A stretch of 64,000 nt of DNA from Colletes latitarsis (GCF_051014445.1 NW_027488366.1:22338001-22402000), one strand, 5' to 3'. Positions 51,039 through 62,167 are shown, counted from the first letter of the stretch. Program-made: numbers and translations. The notes: a model not told the origin generated them from the letters alone.

Positions 51039-52805
51039 CGCTGCCTGAGGGACGGGCGATTCCCCCCCAGTTGGAAGGTGGCGAGGATGGTCCTCCTCCG
51101 GAAGGAGGGTCGGCCCGCGGAGTCTCCCTCCGCATACCGGCCCATTTGTCTCCTCGACGAGGTGGGCAAGCTCTTCGAGCGTGTGATTGCTGCCCGCCTC
51201 GTCGAGCACCTGTCGCGGGGTGATCCCGGTCTGGCCGACTGCCAGTTCGGTTTCCGGGGGGGCCGATCGACTATCGACGCGATAGGTCGTGTGAGGGCCC
51301 TCTCGGAGGCGGCCGTCTCCCGGGGAGGGGTGGCATTGGCAATATCCAAGGATATTGCCAATGCCTTTAACACCCTCCCCTGGGAAGAGATAAGGAGGGG
51401 ACTCGAATATCATCGAGTCCCCCCTTGTCTCAGGGCGGTCGTCGGGGATTATCTCCGCGGCAGGTGGATCGAGTATCCGGGCCGGGATGGTGATATGCGG
51501 AGGGTGGTGTACTGCGGTGTTCCGCAGGGGTCGGTCCTCGGGCCACTCCTGTGGAACATCGCGTACGACTCGGTGTTGCGGGCCGGCCTCCCCGACGGCG
51601 TCAGCACGGTGTGTTATGCGGATGACACACTGGTGCTGGCCGTCGGGGCGCACTGGGGGAGGGCCATGCGTCGCGCGGAGGAGGGGTCGCAACGCGTCGT
51701 CGACCGGATCAGGGGAATGGGGATGACGGTGGCGGTCCATAAGACCGAGGTGATTGCGTTTCATTCACCTCGGCAGGATCCGCCACCCCCTCTGATCCGG
51801 GTGGGTGGGGCTGACATCGAGGTGAAGCCCCAGATCAGGTATCTGGGGCTGATCCTCGATAGCCACTGGCGTTTCGTGGAGCATTTCCGCTGCCTGGTCC
51901 CCCGGTTGGAAAGGATGGTTGCGGCTCTGGGCCGGATCCTGCCCAACCTGGGGGGCCCGGCGGGCCGAGTTCGTCGCCTCTATGTGGCAATGGTCCAGTC
52001 GGTGGCCCTATACGGGGCCCCCGTCTGGGCGGACGACCTGGCTGCCTCCCGGCGCAGCATGACTATGCTGCGTCGGGTGCAGAGGCGCATGGCGCTCAGG
52101 GTCGTCCGCGGGTATCGGACCATGTCACATGAGGCGGCGACGGTTCTAGCGGGGATGCCGCCCATGGACCTGCTCGCGCGGTCGCACGCGGTGATGTACC
52201 GGCACCGCGTCGACCGTCGCGCGGGGGTGGGGGCGGTCCCGGGCGGGCAGGAACCTGCTTGGGGCGATTTGAAGCGCCAGGCCCGGCAGTCCGTGTTGCT
52301 CGCGTGGCAGGAGCGGCTGGCTCTGCCAACCGCGGGGCACCGGACTGTCGGGGCGGTTCGGCCACTCCTGAAGGAGTGGCTGGACAGAGGCCATGGCAGC
52401 CTCACCTACCGGATGGCACAGGTATTTTCCGGGCATGGCAGCTTCGGAAGATACCTGTGCCGGATAGGGAAGGAGCCGACGGCGCGTTGCTGCCACTGCG
52501 ACGCTGAGCAGGACACGGCGGATCATACCCTGGAGGTATGCCCCGCGTGGGAGGGGGAGCGCCGTATCCTGGTCGGCGTCGTCGGGCGGGATGTCTCGCT
52601 GCCGGGCGTGGTGCGCGCCATGCTCGGCAGCGAGGAGAAGTGGAGGGCCGTGGCCTCCTTCTGCGAGAACGTAATGCTGCAGAAGGAGGCCGCGGGGAGG
52701 GAACGCGAGCTTCAGCGGCGCGCTGAAGCTCGCGCTCGTGCGGTGGCCCGAGGTCGTCGCCCGGTCGCAAGGCGTCGCGGGCGGCCGACACGGCGTGGCG
52801 GATGA
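51039..52805 (+). CDS. Non-LTR retrotransposon reverse transcriptase (ORF2, N-terminally truncated)
   Basis: RNA-directed DNA polymerase of the inserted element; in a full copy it would prime cDNA from the nicked chromosome. The frame enters at the 5' junction and stays open for 588 codons to TGA at 52803-52805. No native start exists; the first possible start is a GTG at 51078, residue 1 in the numbering used here. Domains: the YRPICLLD fingers motif at 20-27, GFRGGRST at 58-65, motif A with the catalytic Asp at 92 in KDIANAF, GVPQGSVLGP at 147-156, catalytic YADD at 180-183, HKTEV at 221-225 and YLGLILD at 255-261. A zinc finger C-X2-C-X8-H-X4-C lies at 471-488, and an Arg-rich tail fills the last ~30 residues. 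Missing: endonuclease and ORF1. Lys-91 sits next to the motif A Asp, where related elements usually have a hydrophobic residue. No stop or frameshift interrupts it. Alone in the satellite, it has no promoter that I can see and is probably silent. Confidence 0.92.
   Translation, partial: RCLRDGRFPPSWKVARMVLLRKEGRPAESPSAYRPICLLDEVGKLFERVIAARLVEHLSRGDPGLADCQFGFRGGRSTIDAIGRVRALSEAAVSRGGVALAISKDIANAFNTLPWEEIRRGLEYHRVPPCLRAVVGDYLRGRWIEYPGRDGDMRRVVYCGVPQGSVLGPLLWNIAYDSVLRAGLPDGVSTVCYADDTLVLAVGAHWGRAMRRAEEGSQRVVDRIRGMGMTVAVHKTEVIAFHSPRQDPPPPLIRVGGADIEVKPQIRYLGLILDSHWRFVEHFRCLVPRLERMVAALGRILPNLGGPAGRVRRLYVAMVQSVALYGAPVWADDLAASRRSMTMLRRVQRRMALRVVRGYRTMSHEAATVLAGMPPMDLLARSHAVMYRHRVDRRAGVGAVPGGQEPAWGDLKRQARQSVLLAWQERLALPTAGHRTVGAVRPLLKEWLDRGHGSLTYRMAQVFSGHGSFGRYLCRIGKEPTARCCHCDAEQDTADHTLEVCPAWEGERRILVGVVGRDVSLPGVVRAMLGSEEKWRAVASFCENVMLQKEAAGRERELQRRAEARARAVARGRRPVARRRGRPTRRGG
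51332..51365. repeat. Perfect 16-bp inverted repeat inside reverse-transcriptase motif A
   Basis: Arms at 51332-51347 and 51350-51365 are exact reverse complements with a 2-base AA loop. It encodes ALAISKDIANA around the catalytic Asp. The flanks (a GGGGAGGG run before, CCCTCCCC after) extend the fold. A perfect palindrome within the most constrained part of the enzyme is unexpected. Confidence 0.9.
52705..52733. repeat. 13-bp inverted repeat near the 3' end of the RT frame
   Basis: Arms at 52705-52717 and 52721-52733 are perfect reverse complements around a 3-base loop. It lies in the Arg/Ala/Glu-rich C-terminal segment. Similar hairpins in the frame are at 51392-51427, 51745-51773, 51826-51850, 52361-52380 and 52416-52460. 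Confidence 0.88.
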
Positions 52806-53320
52806 CCTAGGCTGGGAGGGGGGTCCTGAGGGGACCCTCCTCCCGCCAGGCGGCGCCGGGTCGGACCGGTTGGGGGTAGGAGTGCCTCCCCCTACCGGTC
52901 CGACGCAAGGGGAGGCACCTTCGGCGGTCTGGTGCGGCCGTGAACGCCCGGCCGCCGAGGGGTGGAAACGGGGTCGCGGGCGGTTGCGAGTTGGGGCTCG
53001 CAGCCGCCACTAAACGCGGCCCCGGGATGGATAGCGGCGGGATGGAGTGGCCCCGTCCCGCCGCTATGAGGCAGTGTGTCTACTGGGGGGACCGATTGTC
53101 CCCCGGGGGATGGGCGCGAAAGCGCGGGCACGGGGAGGATACCGGAAGAATGCTTCGAGCGATTCCCGGTATCCTCCCAAAGCGTGCCGAAGGGTCACCG
53201 TGGGGTTTTTAGTGGGTAGGTCCCGCGCCTGTCGTTGTACGGGCGCGGGGAATCCCACACACCCCTCCCACCTCTCCCCAAGGAGGTGGGAGGGAGTCTT
53301 TCGAAGATTTTCCCCACGAC
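52806..53320 (+). other. Retrotransposon 3' untranslated region, chain of hairpins
   Basis: About 515 GC-rich bases between the stop codon and the poly(A), with no open frame that looks coding. It holds at least eight consecutive inverted repeats: 52814-52844, 52861-52903, 52979-53008, 53031-53067, 53114-53125 (a GCGC stem closed by GAAA, a GNRA-type loop), 53133-53178 (13-bp perfect arms), 53222-53249 and 53263-53294 (11-bp perfect arms). I see no AATAAA. In R1/R2-type elements a structured 3' UTR can be what the reverse transcriptase recognises; that role here is inference. Confidence 0.8.
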
Positions 53321-53346
53321 AAAAAAAAAAAAAAAAAAAAAAAAAA
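53321..53346 (+). repeat. Poly(A) tail of the retrotransposon
   Basis: Twenty-six uninterrupted A residues directly before the 3' target-site duplication; one or two may belong to the duplication. An unmutated A-run fits recent insertion. Homopolymer length may be imprecise in an assembly. Confidence 0.95.
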
Positions 53347-53359
53347 GTTAGGTGTGGCA
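53347..53359 (+). repeat. Target-site duplication, 3' copy
   Basis: GTTAGGTGTGGCA directly after the A-tail and then TAGGTCTGGG of the resumed monomer. Perfect match to the 5' copy. It places the first-strand nick on the bottom strand at or just 3' of CCTAAC. Confidence 0.95.
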
Positions 53360-55519
53360 TAGGTCTGGGATTCGCCCTCATCAGGCTCATACTTTCGCAT
53401 TCTTCACATACTTGTTGAACGGATCCTGGGTTTTTTCTAGTTTGTATCACGTAGTAATGTGGGACCACACTGAAACAGTCAATTAAACCTGGTTTCGATC
53501 AATATATTAGAGAATAATTAATGTTAGGTCTAGTTTAGGCCTGTGATTTTCACTCATCAGACTCATACTTTCGCACTCTTCTCATACTTGTTGAACGGAT
53601 CCTGGGTTTTTTCTGGTTTGGATCACGTAGTAATGTGGTACCACACTGAAACATTGAATTAAACCTGGTCTTGATAAATATTTTAGAGGATAACGCATGT
53701 TAGGTCTGGGTTAGGTCTAGGATTTGCCCTCATCAGGCTCATACTTTCGCAATTTTCTCATACTTCATGGCCGGATCCTGGGCTTTCTCTGGATTGCATC
53801 ACGTAGTAATGAAGTACAACACTGAAACAGTCAATTAAACCTGGTTTCCATCAATATTTTAGAGCACAACGCATGTTAGGTCTAGGTTAGGCCTGGGATT
53901 TGCCCTCATCAGGGTCATACTTTCGAAGTTTTAACATACATATTGGTCTGATCGAGGGTTTTTTCCGCTTTGGATCACGTAGTAAAGTGGTACCACACTG
54001 AAACAGTCTATTAAACCTGGTCTTGATAAATATTTTAGAGGATATCGCATGTTAGGTCTGGGTTAGGTCTAGGATTTGCCCTCATCAGGCTCCTACTTTC
54101 GCAATTTTCTCATACTTCATGGCCGGATCCTGGGCTATTTCCGGATTGGATCACATAGTAATGTGGTACCACACTGAAACAGTCAATTACACCTGGTTTT
54201 CATCAATATTTTAGAGGACAACGCATGTCAGGTCTAGGTTAGGTCTGGGATTTGCTCTCATCAGGGTCATACTGTCGCAGTTTTAACTTACTTGTTGAAC
54301 GGATCCTGGGTTTTTTCTGGTTTGGTTCACGTAGTAATGTGGTACCACACTGAAACATTCAATTAAACCTGGTCTTGATAAATATTTTAGAGGATAACGC
54401 ATGTTAGGTTTGGGTTAGGTCTAGGATTTGCCCTCATCAGGCTCATACTTTCGCATCTTTCTTATTCTTCATGGCTAGATCCTGGGCTGTTTCTGGATTG
54501 TATCACATAGTAATGTGGTACCACGCTGAAACAGTCGATTAAACCTGGTTTCGATCAATATATTAGAGGATAACGCAAGTTAAGTCTGGGATAGGTCTGG
54601 GATTTGACCTCATCAGACTCATACTTTCGCGTTTTTCACATACTTGTTGAACAGATCCTGGGTTTTTTCTGGTTTGGATCACGTAGTAATGTGGTACCAC
54701 ACTGAAACAGTCGATGAAACCTGGTTTCGATCAATATTTTAGAGGATAACGCAAGTTAAGTCTGGGATTGGTCTGGGATTTGACCTCATCAGACTCATAC
54801 TTTCGCACACTTCACATACTCGTTGAACAGATCCTGGGTTATTTTCTGGTTTGGACCACATAGTAATGTGGTACCACACTGAAACAGTCGATTAAACCAG
54901 GTTTCGATCAATATTTTTGAGGATAACGCACGTTAGGTCTAGGTTAGGCCTGGGATTTTCACTCATCAGATTCATACTTTCGCATTCTTCACATACTTGT
55001 TGAACGGATCCTGGGTTTTTTCTGGTTTGGATCACGTAGTAATGTGGGACCACACTGTAACAGTCAATTAAACCTGGTTTCGATCAATACTTTAGAGAAT
55101 AATTCATGTTAGGTCTAGGTTAGGTCTGGGATTTGCTCTCATCAGGTTCATTCTTTCGCATATTTCTCATACTTGATGGCTATATCCTGGGCTTTTTCTG
55201 GATTGCATCACGTAGTAATGAAGTACAACACTGAAACAGTCAATTAAACCTGGTTTCCATCAATATCTTAGAGGACAACGCAAGTTAGGTCTGGGATAGG
55301 TCTGGGATTTGCCCTCATCAGGCTCATTGTTTCGCGTTTTTCACATACTTGTTGAACAGATCCTGGGTTTTTTCTGGTTTGTATCACGTAGTAGTGTGGT
55401 ACCACACTGAAACTGTCCATTAAACCTGGTTTGCATCAATATTTTAGAGGATAACGCATGTTAGGTCTAGGTTAGACCTGGGATTTTCACTCATCAGACT
55501 CATACTTTCGCATTCTTCA

Positions 55520-57705
55520 CATACTTGTTGAACAGATCCTGGGTTTTTTCTGGTTTGTATCACGTAGTAGTGTGGTACCACACTGAAACTGTCCATTAAA
55601 CCTGGTTTGCATCAATATTTTAGAGGATAACGCATGTTAGGTCTGGGATAGGTCTGGGATTTGACCTCATCAGACTCATACTTTCGCACACTACACATAC
55701 TCGTTGAACAGTTCCTGGGTTATTTTCTGGTTTGGATCACGTAGTAATGTGGTACCACACTGTAACAGTCGATTAAACCAGGTTTCGATCAATATTTTAG
55801 AGTATAACTCATGTTAGGTCTAGGTTAGGCCTGGGATTTTCATTTATCAGACTCATACTTTCGCATTCTCCACATACTTGTTGAACGGATTCTGGGTTTT
55901 TTCTGGTTTGGATCACGTAGTAATGTGGGACCACACTGAAACAGTCAATTAAACCTGGTTTGGATAAATATTTTAGAGGATAACGCATCTTAGGTCTGGG
56001 TTAGGTCTAAGATTTGCCCTCATCAGGCACACAGTTTCGCGTTTTTCACATACTTGTTGAACAGATCCTGGGTTCTTTCTGGTTTGGATCACGAAGTAGT
56101 GTGGTACCACACTGAAACAGTCCATTAAACCTGGTTTCGCTCAATATTTTAGAGGATAACGCATGTTAGGTCTAGGTTAGGTCTGGGATTTGCTCTCATC
56201 AGGCTCATTCTTTCGCATATTTCTCATACTTGATGGCTAGATCCTGGGCTTGTGCTGGATTGCATCACGTAGTAATGTAGTACCACACTGAAACTGTCAA
56301 TGAAACCTGGTTTCGATCAATATTTTAGAGGATAACGCATGTTAGGTCTCGGTTAGCCCTGGGATTTTCACTCATGAGACTCATACTTTCGCATTCTTCA
56401 CATACTTGTTGAACTGATCCTGGGTTTTTTCTGGTTTGGATCACGTAGTAATGTGGTACCACACTGAAACAGTCAATTAAACCTGGTTTCGATCAATATT
56501 TTAGAGAATAATTCATGTTAGGTCTAGGTTAGGTCTGGGATTTGCTCTCATCAGGCTCATACTTTCGCACACTTCACATACTCGTTTGACAGATCCTGGG
56601 TTATTTTCTGGTTTGGATCGCATAGTAATGTGGTACCACACTGAAACAGTCGATTAAACCAGGTTTCGATCAATATTTTTGAGGATAACGCATGTTAGGT
56701 CTAGGTTAGGCCAGGGATTTTCACTCATCAGACTCATACTTTCGCATTCTTCACATACTTGTTGAACGGATCCCGGGTTTCGTCTGGTTTGGATCACGTA
56801 GTAATGTGGGACCACACTGAAACAGTCAATTAAACCTGGTTTCGATCAATATTTTAGAGAATAATTCATGTTAGGTCTAGGTTAGGTCTGGGATTTGCTC
56901 TCATCAGGCTCATTCTTTCGCATATTTCTCATACTTGATGGTTAGATCCTGGGCTTTTTCTGGATTGCATCACGTAGTAATGAAGTACAACACTGAAACA
57001 GTCAATTAAACCTGGTTTCCATCAATATCATAGAGGACAACGCAAGTTAGGTCTGGGATAGGTCTGGGATTTGCCCTCATCAGGCTCATACTTTCGCACA
57101 CTTCACATACTCGTTGAACAGATCCTGGGTTTTTTCTGCTTTGGATCACGTAGTAAAGTGGTACCACACTGAGACAGTCCATTAAACCTGGTTTGGATCA
57201 GTATTTTAGAGGATAACGCATGTTAGGTCTAGGTTAGCCCTGGGATTTTCACTCATCAGACTCATACTTTCGCATTCTTCACATACATGTTGAACGGATC
57301 CTGGGTTTTTTCTGGTTTGGTTCACGTAGTAATGTGGTACCACACTGAAACATTCAATTAAACCTGATCTTGATAAATATTTTAGAGGATGACGCATGTT
57401 AGGTCTGGGTTAGGTCTAGGATTTGCCCTCATCAGGCTCATACTTTCGCATATTTCTCATACTTCATGGCTAGATCCTGGGCTGTTTCTGGATTGTATCA
57501 CGTAGTAATGTGGTACCACGCTGAAACAGTCAATTAAACCTGGTTTCGATCAATATTTTAGAGGATAGTGCAAGTTAGGTCTGGCATAGGTCTGGGATTC
57601 GCCCTCATCAGACTCATACTTTCGCGTTTTTCACATACTTGTTGAACTGATCCTGGGCTTTTTCTGGTTTGGATCACGTAGTAATGTGGTACCACACTGA
57701 AACAT
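55520..57705 (+). repeat. 2.2-kb segmental duplicate, copy 1 (partner ~59748-61932)
   Basis: About 12 monomers repeated at offset ~4,227 bp (24 monomers). It includes the AAACTGTCCATTAAACC, TATAACTCATG, CAGGCACACAG, CTCATGAGAC and GATGACGCATG monomers. It spans the right border of the 4.4-kb unit, so it belongs to a later exchange than the one that made that unit. Confidence 0.83.
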
Positions 57706-57764
57706 TCAATTAAACCTGATCTTGATAAATATTTTAGAGGATGACGCATGTTAGGTCTGGGTTA

Positions 57765-58365
57765 GGTCTGGGATTTTACCTCATCAGACTCATACTTTCG
57801 CGTTTTTCACATACTTGTTGAACAGATCCTGGGTTTCTTCTGGTTTGGATCACGTAGTAGTGCGGTACCACACTGAAACAGTCCATTAAACCTGCTTGCG
57901 ATCAATATTTTAGAGGATAACGCATGTTAGGACCGGGTTAGGTCTAGGATTTGCCCTCATCAGGCTCATTCTTTCGCATACTTCTCAAACTTGATGGCTA
58001 GATCCTGGGCTTTTTCTGGATTGCATCACGTAGTAATGTGGTACCACACTGAAACATTCAATTAAACCTGGTCTTGATAAATATTTTAGAGGATAACGCA
58101 TTTTAGGTCTGGGTTAGGTCTAGGATTTGCCCTCATCAGGCTCATACTTTCGCATATTTCTCATACTTCATGGCTAGATCCTGGGCTTTTTCTGGATTGC
58201 ATCACGTAGTAATGAAGTACAACACTGAAACAGTCAATTAAACCTGGTTTCCATCAATATCTTAGAGGACAACGCAAGTTAGGTCTGGGATAGGTCTGGG
58301 ATTTGCCCTCATCAGGCTCGTACTTTCGCGTTTTTCACATACTTGTTGAACAGATCCTGGGTTTT
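57765..58365 (+). repeat. ~0.6-kb segmental duplicate (partner ~62168-62768)
   Basis: Shares GGATTTTACCTC, GGGTTTCTTCTGG, GTGCGGTACC, CCTGCTTGCGATC and the TTAGGACCG variant with 62168-62768 at offset 4,403 bp, the same 25-monomer spacing as the 45.7-56.8 kb tandem pair. Confidence 0.82.
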
Positions 58366-59747
58366 TTCTGGATTGCGTCACGTAGTAGTGTGGTACCACA
58401 CTGAAACAGTCGATAAAACCTGGTTTCGATCAATATTTTTGAGGATAACGCATGTTAGGTCTAGGTTAGGCCGGGGATTTTCACTCAACAGACTCATACT
58501 TTCGCATTCTTCACTTACTTGTTGAACGGATCTTGGGTTTTTTCTGGTGTGGATCACGTAGTAATGTGGTACCACACTAAAACAATCAATTAAACCTGAT
58601 CTTGATAAATATTTTAGAGGATAACGCATGTTAGGTCTGGGTTAGGTCTAGGAGTTGCCCTCATCAGGCTCATACTTTCGCATATTTCTCATACTTCATG
58701 GCTGGATCCTGGGCTATTTCTGGATTGGATCACGTAGTAATGTGGTACCACACTGAAACAGTCAATTAAACCTGGTTTCGATCAATATTTTAGAGAATAA
58801 TTCATGTTAGGTCTAGGTTAGGTCTGGGATTTGCTCTCATCAGGCTCATACTTTCGCACACTTCACATACTCGTTTGACAGATCCTGGGTTACTTTCTGG
58901 TTTGGATCGCATAGTAATGTGGTACCACACTGAAACAGTCGATTAAACCAGGTTTCGATCAATATTTTTGAGGATAACGCATGTTAGATCTAGGTTAGGC
59001 CTGGGATTTTCACTCATCAGACTCATACTTTCGCATTCTTCACATACTTGTTGAACGGATCTTGGGTTTTTTCTTGTGTGGATCACGTAGTAATGTGGTA
59101 CCACACTGAAACAATCAATTAAACCTGATCTTGATAAATATTTTAGAGGATAACGCATGTTAGGTCTGGGTTAGGTCTAGGATTTGCCCTCATCAGGCTC
59201 ATACTTTCGCATATTTCTCATACTTCATGGCTAGGTCCTGGGCTGTTTCTGGATTGTATCACATAGTAATGTGGTACCACGCTGAAACAGTCGATTAAAC
59301 CTGGTTTCCATCAATATTTTAGAGGATAACGCAAGTTAGGTCTGGCATAGGTCTGGGATTCGCCCTCATCAGACACACACTTTCGCGTTTTTCACATACT
59401 TGTTGAACTGATCCTGGGCTATTTCTGGATTGGATCACGTAGTAATGTGGTACCACACTGAAACAGTCAATTAAACCTGGTTTCGATCAATATTTTAGAG
59501 AATAATTCATGTTAGGTCTAGGTTAGGTCCGGAATTTGCTCTCATCAGGCTCATACTTTCGCACACTTCACATACTCGCTTGACAGATCCTGGGTTATTT
59601 TCTGGTTTGGATCGCATAGTAATGTGGTACCACACTGAAACAGTCGATTAAACCAGGTTTCGATCAATATTTTTGAGGATAACGCAACATAAGTCTGGGA
59701 TAGGTCTGGGATTTGACCTCATCAGACTCATACTTTCGCGTTTTTCA

Positions 59748-61932
59748 CATACTTGTTGAACAGATCCTGGGTTTTTTCTGGTTTGTATCACGTAGTAGTG
59801 TGGTACCACACTGAAACTGTCCATTAAACCTGGTTTGCATCAATATTTTAGAGGATAACGCATGTTAGGTCTGGGATAGGTCTGGGATTTGACCTCATCA
59901 GACTCATACTTTCGCACACTACACATACTCGTTGAACAGTTCCTGGGTTATTTTCTGGTTTGGATCACGTAGTAATGTGGTACCACACTGTAACAGTCGA
60001 TTGAACCAGGTTTCGATCAATATTTTAGAGTATAACTCATGTTAGGTCTAGGTTAGGCCTGGGATTTTTATTTATCAGACTCATACTTTCGCATTCTTCA
60101 CATACTTGTTGAACGGATTCTGGGTTTTTTCTGGTTTGGATCACGTAGTAATGTGGGACCACACTGAAACAGACAATTAAACCTGGTTTGGAAAATATTT
60201 TAGAGGATAACGCAACTTAGGTCTGTGTTAGGTCTAAGATTTGCCCTCGTCAGGCACACAGTTTCGCGTTTTTCACATACTTGTTGAACAGATCCTGGGT
60301 TCTTTCTGGTTTGGATCACGAAGTAGTGTGGTACCACACTGAAACAGTCCATTAAACCTGGTTTCGCTCAATATTTTAGAGGATAACGCATGTTAGGTCT
60401 AGGTTAGGTCTGGGATTTGCTCTGATCAGGCTCATTCTTTCGCATATTTCTCATACTTGATGGCTAGATCCTGCGCTTTTTCTGGATTGCATCACGTAGT
60501 AATGTAGTACCACACTGAAACAGTCAATGAAACCTGGTTCCGATCAATATTTTAGAGGATAACGCATGTTAGGTCTAGGTTAGCCCTGGGATTTTCACTC
60601 ATGAGACTCATACTTTCGCATTCTTCACATACTTGTTGAACTGATCCTGGGTTTTTTCTGGTTTGGATCACGTAGTAATGTGGTACCACACTGAAACAGT
60701 CAATTAAACCTGGTTTCGATCAATATTTTAGAGAATAATTCATGTTAGGTCTAGGTTAGGTCTGGGATTTGCTCTCATCAGGCTCATACTTTCGCACACT
60801 TCACATACTCGTTTGACAGATCCTGGGTTATTTTCTGGTTTGGATCGCATAGTAATGTGGTACCACACTGAAACAGTCGATTAAACCATGTTTCGATCAA
60901 TATTTTTGAGGATAACGCATGTTAGGTCTAGGTTAGGCCAGGGATTTTCACTCATCAGACTTATACTTTCGCATTCTTCACATACTTGTTGAACGGATCC
61001 TGGGTTTCTTCTGGTTTGGATCACGTAGTAATGTGGGACCACACTGAAACAGTCAATTAAACCTGGTTTCGATCAATATTTTAGAGAATAATTCATGTTA
61101 GGTCTAGGTTAGGTCTGGGATTTGCTCTCATCAGGCTCATTCTTTCGCATATTTCTCATACTTGATGGTTAGATCCTGGGCTTTTTCTGGATTGCATCAC
61201 GTAGTAATGAAGTACAACACTGAAACAGTCAATTAAACCTGGTTTCCATCAATATCTTAGAGGACAACGCAAGTTAGGTCTGGGATAGGTCTGGGATTTG
61301 CCCTCATCAGGCTCATACTTTCGCACACTTCACATACTCGTTGAACAGATCCTGGGTTTTTTCTGCTTTGGATCACGTAGTAAAGTGGTACCACACTGAG
61401 ACAGTCCATTAAACCTGGTTTGGATCAGTATTTTAGAGGATAACGCATGTTAGGTCTAGGTTAGCCCTGGGATTTTCACTCATCAGACTCATACTTTCGC
61501 ATTCTTCACATACATGTTGAACGGATCCTGGGTTTTTTCTGGTTTGGTTCACGTAGTAATGTGGTACCACACTGAAACATTCAATTAAACCTGATCTTGA
61601 TAAATATTTTAGAGGATGACGCATGTTAGGTCTGGGTTAGGTCTAGGATTTGCCCTCATCAGGCTCATACTTTCGCATATTTCTCATACTTCATGGCTAG
61701 ATCCTGGGCTGTTTCTGGATTGTATCACGTAGTAATGTGGTACCACGCTGAAACAGTCAATTAAACCTGGTTTCGATCAATATTTTAGAGGATAACGCAA
61801 GTTAGGTCTGGCATAGGTCTGGGATTCGCCCTCATCAGACTCATACTTTCGCGTTTTTCACATACTTGTTGAACTGATCCTGGGCTTTTTCTGGTTTGGA
61901 TCACGTAGTAATGTGGTACCACACTGAAACAG
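59748..61932 (+). repeat. 2.2-kb segmental duplicate, copy 2
   Basis: Partner of 55520-57705, slightly more diverged than the 45-56 kb pair (for example GGTTTGGAAAATATT, CTGTGTTAGG, CTGCGC). Confidence 0.83.
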
Positions 61933-62167
61933 TCAATTAAACCTGGTTTCCATCAATATCTTAGAGGACAACGCAAGTTAGGTCTGGGTTAGGTCTAGGA
62001 TTTGCCCTCATCAGGCTCATACTTTCGCATATTTCTCATACTTCATGGCTGGATGCTGGGCTATTTCTGGATTGGATCACGTAGTAATGTGGTACCACAC
62101 TGAAACAGTCGATTAAACCAGGTTTCGATCAATATTTTTGAGGATAACGCAACATAAGTCTGGGATA

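Larger units (their letters stand above)
51037..53346 (+). mobile_element. 5'-truncated non-LTR retrotransposon, R1-clade-like
   Basis: A 2,310-bp insertion, strikingly GC-rich against the AT-rich satellite. Hallmarks of target-primed reverse transcription are all present: a 3' poly(A), variable 5' truncation, a perfect 13-15 bp target-site duplication, and no terminal repeats. The truncation point lies just before the reverse-transcriptase domain, so ORF1 and the endonuclease are missing. The coding part has RT and a C-terminal CCHC finger but no RNase H, which fits the R1 clade (R1, TRAS, SART, Waldo) better than the I or LOA clades. A jockey- or CR1-like assignment cannot be excluded by eye. 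The clean ends and open frame imply a recent insertion. This copy cannot move by itself. Confidence 0.93.
50100..56826 (+). repeat. 4.4-kb higher-order unit, copy 2, carrying the retrotransposon
   Basis: Begins where copy 1 ends (AACAGTCGATTAAACCAGG at ~50095) and ends at the same mark, TTTCGTCTGG then GGGACCACACTGAAACAGTC. After removal of 51037-53359 it is again ~4.4 kb, that is, 25 monomers. The right flank differs from the left flank of copy 1, as expected for a tandem duplication. Confidence 0.88.

Noticed and set aside
51000..51764. 254-codon minus-strand open frame over the retrotransposon, plus 120-140 codon minus-strand frames at 51980-52791
   Set aside because: Antisense shadows of the GC-rich reverse-transcriptase frame, where stop codons are scarce. 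The plus-strand frame has clear RT motifs.
51037..53346. LTR retrotransposon, DNA transposon or host gene
   Set aside because: No terminal direct or inverted repeats, and no protease, integrase or transposase. The poly(A) and variable-length target-site duplication identify a LINE-type element, and no intron or host-like protein is visible.
52738..53418. Open frames in the 3' UTR and across the poly(A), some with a poly-Lys or poly-Phe run
   Set aside because: They cross the element, the A-tail and the satellite. No recognisable domain; they exist only because of high GC.
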